From Epiperipatus broadwayi (lineage: Eukaryota > Onychophora > Udeonychophora > Euonychophora > Peripatidae), in contig JAQFVV010000456.1 of NCBI GenBank assembly GCA_028023455.1, forward strand, positions 188,001-252,000: 64,000 bases of DNA, given 5' to 3'. The notes beneath the pieces were generated by a model, which did not search any database, was not told the DNA's origin, and saw nothing but the letters and a program-made list of their open reading frames with translations. A program made the position numbers and the translations under genes. Position 1 is the stretch's first letter; every line of letters starts with the position of its first letter. Positions 12,271 to 22,917 of the stretch are shown in pieces.

Positions 12271-12728
12271 ATTATATTTTTTTCTGATAATTTTATTCAT
12301 GGATCAAATATGTTATAGCCAATTTTATGTTCATAAATAAAACAAATAGACATAATGATTGGCAAACAGATATTAGCTGATGATAATCCACATATATACC
12401 ATCTAACAAACTCTTAAATGCTAATATATCAAATATATCCAATAGAAAATTGTGAAATTAAATAAGGAGTGAAGTCAACTTACATATAAATAAAACACAT
12501 AATGCCTGATGCATATAAATTTATATTGACTAGAGTATGAAAACTATTTTTATGAAGAGGATCTGATCATAGCTATAGAATAGTAAAAAGCTCATTTGTT
12601 TTCATATTTTTAATATGCTTTTGAATGCAGATACTGTAAATTTAACTTTCATATATATGGGTATGAATGCATATTTCATGTTAATAATTAAACCAATCCA
12701 GGTTATTTTATCACTGTAATAATGCTTG

Positions 12729-12751
12729 TTTTTTTTCATATGTCATAGCAG
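12729..12751 (-). repeat. Truncated SINE-B tail
   Basis: A T-run followed by catatgtcatagca matches the 3' tail of the SINE-B copy at 12,875 (tgctatgacacatgag plus A-run on the minus strand). Only the tail is kept. Confidence 0.4.
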
Positions 12752-12860
12752 TCTTTTCAGGTCTAAAATATATAATAATACTTGAATGCATAAAATAATT
12801 TATTGTATAAATAATACAGTCAAATATTATATCACCACATTATAAATGATATATCATTAT

Positions 12861-12874
12861 AAATTGACTCTTTT
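12861..12874. repeat. Target-site duplication, left copy (SINE-B)
   Basis: This is the left copy of the perfect 14-bp direct repeat bracketing the SINE. Its partner is at 12,975-12,988. Confidence 0.8.
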
Positions 12875-12974
12875 TTTTCTCATGTGTCATAGCATCAGCC
12901 GGGAAGTGAATCTGCTAACCCGGAACAACTGCTTGTAAAGCAGCCGTCGCTGACCTCTCGACCACCAATGCTTG
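12875..12974 (-). mobile_element. tRNA-derived SINE (family B), recent insertion
   Basis: A 100-bp element on the minus strand starting caagcattggtgg. It has a tRNA-like A box (TGGTCGAGAGGTCAGC), a B-box-like GATTCACTTCC, and a short tail ending in an A-run. It is flanked by a perfect 14-bp direct repeat, aaattgactctttt, at 12,861-12,874 and 12,975-12,988. The perfect duplication and the intact GC-rich body, against very AT-rich surroundings, indicate a young copy. The A-box resembles long-variable-arm tRNAs (Leu/Ser type), but a real tRNA is excluded because no acceptor-stem pairing is seen. Mobilisation would rely on a LINE reverse transcriptase in trans. Confidence 0.8.
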
Positions 12975-12989
12975 AAATTGACTCTTTTA

Positions 12990-14690
12990 TATCCTATCAT
13001 ATATATTCGCCAAATATACCATTACATGTATATCAAATATATTATACATAATATAGATCCGTTACATATATAAATACCACATCCAATATGCATATATACA
13101 CATTAAATATATCATATACATCTTCAAAATCTATATTACGTTTATATCATAAAAAGTCGAAATGGTTACTATTTTATTAGTACTAAACATAAATAACAAT
13201 TCATTTATTTTTACAGAAAATCAATGCTTAAATGTAGAAATAAAAACTTATATATGTTATATTTTCATTGTAAAAATTTTATTAAAGAGAACAGTAAAAT
13301 CAATTTGATATAAAAAGTATGCTGCTTTATTTTGATTAAATAGAGAGAAATAGAATTTATCACAAAAAAAAAAAAAAATGGTAAAGTCCTTAAAAACTTT
13401 TCATTTCTTGTTTTATTATTTATTACAATAATTAAATTAAAATTTTTGTCTTCAAACAATTGTGTTTCTTGTGTCTGTAATCTTTTATTTATACTCAGTT
13501 TTATAAAAACTTACTTTGTTATTCCTGTCAAGCTTTAAAATGTATGGCAGACACTCTGTATGTTTCTTTAATTAATGGCGTTTTGTCTATAGAGAAAATA
13601 TTCTTTAAAAAAGAAAAATCTAAACTAATGATGAAACAATATAGCTTTTAAAAAGATTTTTTAAAAACATTTTCTCACAGTTTGTTTTAATTATTAATAA
13701 ATTTCAACCTATATGTGTTAAATGATTTTATCTTTATCTTTTTCAATTTAAATTGGAGTGTGGAAGAAGTTGTCACGTGCAACTACTGTTGCTTTTTACT
13801 GTTCTGAGCTTAAACAATAAAATAATAGCTCTATGGAATGATTTTTCAATAACAGCATATTTAATACATATCTTAATAAAATTTGAACTTTGCAAAAAGT
13901 AAATAATGTAAAAGAGGTTTATCATCAAATACTGAATAATACATCATGTTAATAAAAATGTGATTACTATTTAAATAATGTTATTAGTTTCATCAAAGTG
14001 AATTCAAAAGCACTGAAATTTAATATAATATATGAAAGGATAAAAAGGATATGGTAATATGAGATCACAACTTTTGGGTTGCTTATTAAGTTTGTCTAGT
14101 TTTCTTCTTTTTTACTTTCCAGTTGGAATTGTTTATAACAGTAAAGATTTTGTATTATTTAGACATAATTTGGTTCACAAACATTTTGTAGAGCACATAA
14201 AAAATATAAACAAAAAATTATAGCTCACTAGGTGCCAGTAGCTAATAGCTTATTGTTTTCTTGAGATGTTCGTGATATATCTAATGCAATATTTGCTCTC
14301 AAGTATTAATAAATCAAATTTAAATCAGTAGTATTTTATTTATAAATTATTCATGTTATGATTAAAAAAGCTTGTTTAAGTGAAGCTAGCGCATTAAAAA
14401 GATCATATCAGTATACTTCAAATTCAATAGCTATATTTGCAAATGAGTTAGTGGAATGTTGATATTTTGTAACTACTATTGCCACATATAAAAGATATTT
14501 TGTATTTCAAAAATCTCCTCTAATTACATCTAACTTAAAGTATAAATACTATACATGTATTTAAAATATTACACTGTATTCTGCCCATACCTCTTCTGTG
14601 TATTTAAGTGGGCTAAAAATCCTGCATATGAGGGGTCAGATTGACATATGGTCATCATGGGTATGACACAACAAAATTGGCAAACAAGAG
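12990..14690. other. AT-rich DNA, no gene recognised
   Basis: Irregular short tandem text (atatcaaatat, catatataca) fills 13,000-13,140. The 64-codon frame at 13,265-13,459 on the minus strand is Phe/Ile-rich low complexity. Nothing else is assignable. Confidence 0.5.
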
Positions 14691-14699
14691 CATTGAACA

Positions 14700-15010
14700 T
14701 GCTATTGTTAGTTTTTCAATAACAAGAATGGCTGAAAAGTTGGATTGTGAAAAGGACTGCAGCCTGTCGATTGGCATTTGAGGAGTTGCTATCTTAATAT
14801 AAACTGAGCACTGATTACATATGTGTGTGAAAGATAATGATCTGGACCAACTGATGTGTGCTGATTCAGCATAATATATATATATTGATCATTTATTCTT
14901 TTCATATATATATGTGTGTGTGTCTGTGTGTGTGGTTACGTTTATCGGTTGTATAGAATGGATTGGATAGCTGAAGGAGTTTGAAAGACTGAATTCAAAT
15001 CTCCTCTAAT
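14700..15010 (+). repeat. Interspersed repeat of the 36.9-38.3 kb foldback family
   Basis: ttgctatcttaatata followed by cactgatt and tatgtgtgt matches the right arm at 38,140-38,190. The end (gaattcaaatctcctct) matches the arm end at 38,305-38,325. The last 70 bases (tagctgaaggag, then attcaaatctcc) look like decayed A and B boxes, so the family may have a tRNA-derived head. A TA/TG tract lies inside at about 14,902-14,934. Confidence 0.5.
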
Positions 15011-16290
15011 CAACATTTTATTGATGTTTCAAATTACTTTCATAATCAAAAAATATATTTAGAAATTTTTGCCACAATATTTATTTGAAAATATTTGTTT
15101 TTCTATTGATAAAGCGAAAAAAATGAGTGCTTCAGTTTCAGTGAAGATATCAAATCTGGCCATGTTTTTCATTGAAAATCATATTAACTCAGATAATAGG
15201 ATACGTTCTTTAAACACATAAAAGCTTTACACTAAAAAAAAATGTGGATAAAAAGTATTATTGCTGAATTATTCTTAATTCATCAAAATCATTGATAATG
15301 AAAGGCTTGGAATTAATGATATTGAATTAATGTGCTAATAGTGTACATGAAATAGTAATGAGAGATTTTATCTAAGCACTGATATTTTCATATATGTACA
15401 CATAATATATATATACTCATATATTTTATTTACAATTTACAAAATATAATTTAGATCACATCATATATATAAGCTTAATTTAAAAATGAAAAATAATAAA
15501 TAAAGAACAGTATCAACCATTTAATGATTTATTAGAAATGAAAGTAGTTTTTTTATGTTTCGTAATAAACTTTTTTTCCCCTTTTAACATTACTTTTGTA
15601 CATATATAAAAAAAATGCTCTTAATTCACTATATATTGAATGATAGGTAAAAGGTCACTTACCCATTATTTAGTTTCTTTTAAAACGGTTTATCGGATTT
15701 CTTTTTTAAAAAAAATTTTTTTTTTTTTTTTTTGCAGATTTTATGGTCATTTTACTTCCTTTTCATAACTTAAAAAAATATATAATAAAAATTATTTGTT
15801 ATTAAAATTTAAAAACATTTTTAATAGTACAATAAATGATTTAGTTAGTGAATTGTTTTAAAATGTGAAATAACGTCAACAGGAATAAATAAAGTAAATC
15901 ATTGTCAGGAAAAAGTGATACCTTCCTTAATATGGATGAAAGCTCCATTATATTGTTTTTATCTATCAATGCATTATCACTCGTCTGATAACCTAGACTG
16001 ACCTAAAACTTTAGCTTCAACCAGTGGTTTAGAATTTTTAGACTATAAAAAAAATTATGATATATACCTTAATACGTTTTTGATTCTATATATATTATAA
16101 CAGAAAGCAGGGAAAAGATATAAAATATCAACAAATAATTCACATTCTCACTAAATTATTTTACAATAACTTTCATTTTTGGAAGACAAAAGTTATGTTC
16201 TGGCAATACGTATAATTAACTATAAGTCAATAAACATATATACTGACTATGCTCAGTGTTTTTCTGAAGGTTTCTGATGATGGTATTTTA
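15011..16290. other. AT-rich DNA, no gene recognised
   Basis: Only homopolymer runs (notably poly-T/A at 15,705-15,735) and short TA runs are visible. No ORF or repeat family could be assigned. Confidence 0.5.
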
Positions 16291-16294
16291 GTTG

Positions 16295-16560
16295 TATATT
16301 TATATTGGACTATTTCTATCATCTGATATAAGTATTGAATGTCTTTAGAAAAATTTAACTTTATTTAAATATTCCAAATACATTCAATGTCAGTAATAGC
16401 ACATCAAACAGGTTAGTATATGCACAATGTTTCAAGAGATATAATTCTCCCCTCTTTTTCGGGTATTGCTGGCCTGATCAGTGACAGTACTAGAATGGGA
16501 TTCAAACCTGGACCCTTATATTTTTGAGTATTGAATTTTTTGTATGAGTCAATGAACATA
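16295..16560 (-). mobile_element. tRNA-derived SINE (family A), minus copy
   Basis: The minus strand carries a B-box (GGTTTGAATCCC, 16,498-16,509), then ctagtactgtcactg.tcaggcc, a gaagaa..gg purine block, and a tail (tgatgtgctattactga ... ttgaatgt ... atagtccaatat). The same body occurs in the plus orientation at 16,791-17,076 and 57,590-57,815. The head upstream of the B-box is diverged. Confidence 0.65.
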
Positions 16561-16790
16561 TGTTTAATTGGGAAAATACAAAGATATTGGATAGAAAAGA
16601 AAAGGTACAAAGAAGAAAATTTAAAGAAGCTGCTCACCCAACAAAGCCAAACAATCCCATAAGCCAACCTAGGGTGACTAATCATAATGTATGGAAACTA
16701 TTTATCAACTTTGATCTTAGGAAAAAGTAAAAGAAATCAGGAGGAATCTCATAGATAAGTATATAAAATTTTTACTGTTTGTTGCCATTG
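16561..16790. other. Spacer between inverted SINEs
   Basis: The spacer is 230 bases of AT-rich sequence. The 90-codon minus-strand frame at 16,413-16,685 runs from this spacer into the SINE and is not a gene. Confidence 0.5.
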
Positions 16791-17076
16791 GCAGGAAAAC
16801 TCAGTTGTTTAGAGTGTTACCTCAAAAAATCCAAAACTCAAGAATCTAAGGTTCCAGGTTCAAATCCTATGCTAGTACTGTCACTGGTCAAGCCAGCAAC
16901 ACCTGAAGAAGATGAGAGAATAATAATGCTCAAAATGTTGTGCATATATTAACCTGTTTGATGTGCTATTACTAATAGTTGAATATATTTGGAATATATA
17001 AATACAACTTAAATTTTTCTAAATACATTCAATGCTCATATTAGATTATGGAAATAGTCCAATATAAAAATACAAA
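16791..17076 (+). mobile_element. tRNA-derived SINE (family A), best copy
   Basis: A ~285-bp element. The A-box-like actcagttgtttagagtgtta (two runs of at most 20 bases from 16,799) and the B-box ggttcaaatcc (16,858-16,868) are about 50 bp apart. This fits a pol III promoter from a tRNA with an enlarged D-to-T spacing. The central body and tail match the inverted copy 230 bp upstream and the copy at 57.6 kb. Confidence 0.7.
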
Positions 17077-17703
17077 CATGACTATGGTCAGGTTTACTTG
17101 AGATATCTGAAAAGTGAAGTGAAAAATGTTTCTTAACTAAATTATACTGAATATTTGAAATTTACTCTGTTCAAAACTTCATATCATTTTGCAATAAAAT
17201 AAGCTTTGATTTATTTTTAAAACATTAAGATTTTATTTTAGATGATGCCACAACCTAAACTTTTAGCCTAACTTTTATTATTCAATACAAATATATCCCT
17301 AACCCAATTAGTTTCATGTACTTTTATTTTTAAGTATTTATCTGAGTATTGAAGTATGAGTTATGAGTTTAGAGAGGATTATGCACATCCACGTGTATGT
17401 TATATCTATATAAAGAAACAAAATAAATTTGTTTAATGCAAATGTGGTTTTAATAATAAAATTCTTTAAAAGTTAATTAAAAGAAATACAAATATAAAAA
17501 ATACAAAAGCAATTGTCTTTATAAGACTATATATTTACATTTTCAAGCACATTATTTTACTCTTCTTGCCAATAAAATTTGCTGTCAATTAATCTAATTA
17601 TTTTATTAGTCTAGTATAACAATCTACATGGAGATTGACAAACATGCAATAAGATCAAATAAATAACCAAAAAAAAAAATAGCAAAACATCAAAAATATA
17701 TTT
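17077..17703. other. AT-rich DNA, no gene recognised
   Basis: No ORF, repeat family or regulatory structure could be recognised between the SINE pair and the LTR element. Confidence 0.5.
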
Positions 17704-19489
17704 TAAAAGTCTACTTATGATCCTATTCTTTGAATTTAAGTGAAAACAGATTATTAACCCATGCTTCAAGTAGATACATTTATGAGATGTCTAACTAGAG
17801 TGTCAATCTTACTAATTAATAAGAATTATACTCCTCAAAAACAAAAGAAAATGTTTCAGTGGACCTTATCATGTGCCTTATCCAGACTAGCTCAGTCTCA
17901 AGGTCTGAGAGACAATGTCTATCAGGAAAACAAAGCCAACGTTATCTTACAAAGAAATGTCATTTATATACTTTTATAAATTTTCCTATCTGCCCTAAAA
18001 ATCTTATTATTTTATTTCTTTTAGAGATATTCAATCATGAATATCATCAAGCTTTTATACATAATAACCCAGAAATTATAAGAATCTCATAATGCAAATA
18101 AATACACAAGTTATAGCTTAAATTCTAATATTTATTAATACGCATATATACGAATAATTCAATTATATGACTCAGTCATTCCAATACATATATACATTAT
18201 CAGTATACACATTCCTGAAAGAGTGCAACTATGCATCAGAGTTGTATTTATTAAATAATTTAATCTATTTTCTATAATTCTTTCTTTAAGTTGGGGAAAA
18301 GTGCATATTTCTTAATTTATTATTATATGTTCATTTAATATATACAGAGAAAAGTCATGGTTACCTTATTTGAGGGCAAATGTTTGTGTATTTAAGGTGG
18401 ATGATCTATAAGCTTACAGTATTACAATGGAGATTGTCCTAGCAAAAATCTTTGGTCTGGAAGATGATGAAAGACTCCATAACATTTTCACATATGATAA
18501 TCTATGCTAGAGGTTAGGTGATTCAAAAATTTAGTCCATAAAAGTTCTTGCTGTTTGGAGTTCCATGATCATTTCACTTGCTTAAAATTGCTGGCTAAAA
18601 TCTCCATAAATAAAGCTCAGACAGGTCACAAAATAGCTGTATACTGGGCTGGTTTAATGAATCCACATGATTCTTTGACCCAGCATTTTGATGTAGTCCA
18701 TTCTTATTAATTTTTATTAATTATTAAAATTTACTTTTCGCGCTTCTTTTTCTATAAGTCACTTTTCCGAATCACTCCAAAATCAAAAAAAATAATATAG
18801 TTCCATTCTTTTATCTCTCTTTCACCTCATTTTATTTGCCAATCCATGCAGCAATAACGATTACCTCAGGAATGCTTTTAGCATGATCAGGTTTCCATTG
18901 TTCCAAAATACTAAATCCCTAGTTCTTGGAATTCCGACAAGTGACATTAACAGAAATTGTCCATGGCACAACTTGCAACACCCTTTATTTACTCTCTCCA
19001 GCCTTATTTTTAATTTGCTTTCATTAAGAAACATGCACTACTAATGATATTATTTCAATAATTATAACTTACGGTAAAAAAATAGCAAAATATATAAAAC
19101 AAAAATATAAAATACAACTCTGCACATAACCGCTCCTCTTCAACTTCACATACAAATCTGTTAGCAACTAATTCTATGCAACAATCATAACAACACATGT
19201 AATAAATATATATGTATATTGTTATGCCTTTAAGTGGTTAATGTATTTTACTCACACTCTTTTATGACAGGGTTCAAATGTATATCTATACATTTTCTTG
19301 CATCTACATCTTTAAGTGGCTAATGTACTTCACTCACACTCTTTTGTAACAGGGTTCGAATGTATATCTATAAATTTTCTCGCATCTACTAATTCGATTC
19401 ATAATAACAGCCACAATAAACATTCTTTTGTAATCATTACTACCTTTTACTTACTTTAGTACCTGTATTCAAAACCAACTACTGTTACA
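17704..19489 (-). repeat. 3' LTR (left copy on plus strand)
   Basis: It aligns along its length with 21,222-22,917. Shared blocks include agattattaac, gctcagtctcaaggtctg, ttctaatatttattaata and the terminal tgttaca. It contains a private 82-bp tandem duplication at about 19,229-19,392 that the other LTR lacks. The short open frames at 17,761-18,092 (plus strand) are shadows without motifs. Confidence 0.75.
19229..19392. repeat. 82-bp tandem duplication inside the 3' LTR
   Basis: tttaagtgg starts at 19,229 and again at 19,311, followed in both copies by ctcacactcttttatgacag-like and gggttc.aatgtatatct text. The 5' LTR has a single copy (22,738-22,830), so the duplication arose in this LTR after insertion or in the source copy. 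Confidence 0.75.
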
Positions 19490-19502
19490 ATACCCCCCTG
19501 GT
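19490..19502 (-). promoter_or_regulatory. Polypurine tract
   Basis: The minus strand reads CACCAGGGGGGTAT directly before the TGTAACAG start of the 3' LTR. This is the standard site for plus-strand DNA priming in LTR retroelements. Confidence 0.65.
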
Positions 19503-19638
19503 GTGATAGCCTTCAAACACCATCTATATATTTGAATGGCTTCTTATCTGCCTCTTATTTATCCCTTATCTATACCACCCTTTTGCTTCGGCAGCCATGG
19601 CCTTTTTCCTTGACCATAATTTGCTTATCTGGTGGATG

Positions 19639-20362
19639 CTAAGCTTCTGACTCATACTGCCATCTCAGTCTGTAACTATCATAACCTCTTTTTCTATATG
19701 TCACATCCCCATCAGATTGTCCTTCTTCCACCCCAAACCTAGCACTTTTCTTATCTCGGAGTTCCCTTTTCTGTTCCAATTGTATGCTATAGTTGCACAT
19801 CCAGTACATTAAGTCATTTTTCCACCTCTCCAATAGATGCCTTTCGTACCCCCAACATCATTCTTTCTACATTCATAGAGATATTGTGCCTTACGTTGTG
19901 AATGATATGACCTTCTGACAAATTACATGCATCCAGTGTCCTCAGTCTCATCATCTGGCAATGAAAGAATCGAGAGAAATTTTCTCTCTTCTCTATCTCA
20001 TATAACTTGGTATAGTGTGTGCTCCTGGTGATCTTCTGACCAGAAAGTCTCCTGTATCTTCTTCTAATACTCCTAAAAAGTTGTAGGTTGTTGGAACAAT
20101 GAGTCCACCATACTAGGGCATTACTGCTTAGATTACTACATGCTGTTACTAATTTAATTTCCTCTGGCATGGAATTCATACCAAGGTATCTTCGTAGGCT
20201 TTGCAGATGTTCCATGGGAGCTTCTCTCATTTGGCCTTCAAATGATTGTATCTTCAAGAACCGATTCACATTGGTATATATCATGATACCTATACATTTT
20301 ACTATGTTCCCCAGTCTTTCTGCCTTGCAAGCCTTCAGCTTCCATTTACACTTCCCTCTCAT
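19639..20362 (-). pseudogene. Gag-like capsid remnant of Ty3/Gypsy element
   Basis: A 182-codon frame (19,814-20,362) passes into a second frame (19,639-19,833), overlapping near the phrase GEVEKW. It reads like the retrotransposon Gag capsid domain: FEGQ at residue ~41, HLQSLRRYL at ~52, PEEIKLVTACSNLSSNALVWW at ~68-88 (split by the W-W pair typical of these Gags), an ENFSRFFHCQM block at ~128, then LSEGHIIHNVRHN. A capsid would form the virus-like particle that carries the element RNA. The expected zinc knuckle is missing, and the frame break plus absent pol make it non-functional. The strand and its place downstream of the 5' LTR support the call. Confidence 0.65.
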
Positions 20363-21221
20363 TCATCTAAACTCCCCTCTACTTGTTTATTGTTTCACCT
20401 CAGCCTTTTCATTACTTTCTTCTTACATTCTCTCATACTCTCTTTTCCCTTGACTACTTTCACTTTATACTCTCTTTTCCCATGACTACTTTCACTTTAC
20501 ATCCCTAGTCTCCTTTCTATATTCTGAAATCTCATTTCCAACCTCTCATCCATTAGCTGAATTCAAAGTTCCAGGCTTTCTAATTTTTCTAAAATTGTCC
20601 CCATTATGCTTAGTTCTTTCTCCTTTCCTGACTTCTGCTGGTCCACTTTCTGATTTTTGTTTGACTTCATTTTCTTGATACCTATTTATTCTTTTACTGT
20701 ATATCTATTACTATTCCAACTAAACATGCCAGGTTCATGACCCCAACTCCCAGTGGTACACTGACTGACCCACCTGATAAACCTTTCTCCACTCATTTCT
20801 ACCCTTATGCCCCTCTAATCATCAAAGTTGACCGGGTTTTCATGTTTCCCTACTACTCTTTTGGAAAGATATTGTTTTGTAATATCCCAAATATTGGTAA
20901 AATTCTTAAACACATATTTTATCAATTATATGACTATATATCTCACCGAACAAACATTATTGATCATCAATGTTATTTTCTGTGACCACATGAGAATTTT
21001 GCTGAAAGTATATCTATATATCACAAAATATGCCATCATTTAAATATATTTTTGAACTTGTCATAATCACTTGTTTTTATCTGACTGTCCAGATAATACA
21101 CAGATGTCATCTCTTTCTGTTTCCTCTTTTTTAAAAAAAAATCATTCTCCAACTCTCGTTGGGAAGCCCTTTTAAATTTTATTATCCAATCTTCACCACC
21201 TGATTTGTTTGAAAGCCATTT
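20363..21221 (-). other. 5' internal leader of the LTR element
   Basis: This lies between the 5' LTR and gag on the minus strand. Plus-strand open frames at 20,169-20,485 and 20,737-21,043 are antisense shadows. A short tandem (ttttccc.tgactactttcacttta) occurs twice near 20,445-20,500. No primer-binding site matching a tRNA end could be picked with confidence. Confidence 0.45.
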
Positions 21222-22917
21222 TAACAGTCTACTATGATCCTATTTTAAGAATTTAAGTGAGAACAGATTATTAACTGGTGCTTTGAGTAGGTTTATTTAT
21301 GAACATCAGAGATGTCCAATATCAAGCACCAATCTTACTAATTAATAAGAATTATACCCCTTGAAAGCAAAAGAAAAGTTTCCATAAACTTATTGGGTAC
21401 CTTATTCAGACTAGCTCAGTCTCAAGGTCTGTGAGACAATGTCTATCAGAAAAATGAAACCAGGGTTATCTTGCAAAGAAACATCATTTATATGCTTTTA
21501 TAATTTTCATAGCCATCCTATGAATCATTATTTTATTTCTTTTAGAGATATATAGTCATGAATATCATCAAGCTTTCATACATAACCCAGAAGTTATAAG
21601 AATTTTGTAATTCAAATAAATACACAAGTAATAGCTTAAATTCTAATATTTATTAATACACATAAATACTAATAACTCAATCATATGACCCAGTCATTTC
21701 GATACATATATATAATATCAGTATTCACATTCCCGAAAGAGTGCAACTATGCGTCAGAGTTGTATTTATTAAATAATTTAATCTATTTTCTATAATTCTT
21801 AGTTGGGACAAAGTGCATATTTCTTAATTTATTATTATATGTTCATTTAATATAGAGAGAGAAAAGTCATAGTTACCTCATTTGAGGGTGAATATTCACA
21901 TGTTTAAGGTGGATGATCTGTAAGCTTACTGTATTACAATGACGATTGTCCTAGTGAGAATTGTTAGTCTGAAAGATGATGAAAGATTTCATAACATTTT
22001 CACATATGATAATCCATCCTAGATGTTAGGTACTTGATTCTAAAATTGAATGCATGAAACTTCTTGCTGTTTGGAATTTCATGATCATTTCACTTGCTTG
22101 AAATTGACGGTTAAAATCTCCATAGATAAGGGTCAGACAGGTCACAAATTAGCTGTACACTGGGACAATTTAACAAATCCACACAATTCTTTTACTCCAG
22201 CATTTTGATGGAGTCCATTCTTATTAATTTTTATTAAAATTTACTTTTCACGCTTCTTTTTCTATAGCAGTCACTTTTCTGAATCACTCCAAAATCAAAA
22301 AAAAATAATAATTTTTTCTTTTATCTCTCTATCACCTTACTTTTTTTTGTCTATCCATATGCCAATGACCACCTCAGTAATGCTTTTATCATGATCAGGT
22401 TTCCATTTTTCCAAAAATACTAAATGGCCAGTTTTTGGAATTCCGACAAGTGTCATTAACAGAAATCACCCATGGCACAACTTGCAAACCCTTTTATTAC
22501 TCTCTCCAGCCTTAATTTTAATTTGCTTTCATTAAGAAACATGCACTAGTAATGATATTATTTCAATAATTATAACTTATAGTAATAAACAACAAAATAT
22601 ATAAAACAAAAATATAAAATACAACTCCACACATAACCATTCCTCTTTATCTTCACATACAAATCTATCTGTTAGTAACTAATTCTATGCAACAATCACA
22701 ACAACATGTGTAATAATTATATATGTATATGTTCATGCCTTTAAATGGCTAATGTATTTCACTCACACTCTTTTGTAACAGAGATCAAATGTATATCTCC
22801 AAATTTTCTTGCGTCTTCTAATTCGATCCATAATAACAACCACCATAAATACTCTTTTGTAATCATTACTGCCTTTTACTTCCTTTAGTATCTTATTCAA
22901 ACCCAGCTGCTGTTACA
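21222..22917 (-). repeat. 5' LTR (right copy on plus strand)
   Basis: 1,696 bp, colinear with 17,704-19,489 but without the 82-bp duplication. It begins TGTAACAG on the minus strand (22,917 downward) and ends near taacagtc (21,222). Confidence 0.75.

Larger units (their letters stand above)
17704..22917 (-). mobile_element. Non-autonomous Ty3/Gypsy-like LTR retrotransposon
   Basis: Two direct repeats of about 1.7 kb (17,704-19,489 and 21,222-22,917) bracket 1.7 kb of internal DNA. On the minus strand the LTR begins TGTAACAG and ends near GACTGTTA. A polypurine tract (CAGGGGGGTA) sits immediately before the 3' LTR, and a gag remnant lies in the expected place and strand. There is no trace of protease, reverse transcriptase, RNase H or integrase, so the copy is internally deleted or a large non-autonomous derivative. 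The LTRs differ at roughly one base in ten by eye, so the insertion is old. No clean target duplication or primer-binding site was identified. Confidence 0.75.

Noticed and set aside
12875-12974. tRNA gene
   Set aside because: A and B boxes are present, but acceptor and anticodon stems cannot be formed, and the A-tail and target duplication show a SINE.
20169-20485. Plus-strand open frames of 79-94 codons
   Set aside because: Antisense shadows of the gag region and leader of the LTR element.
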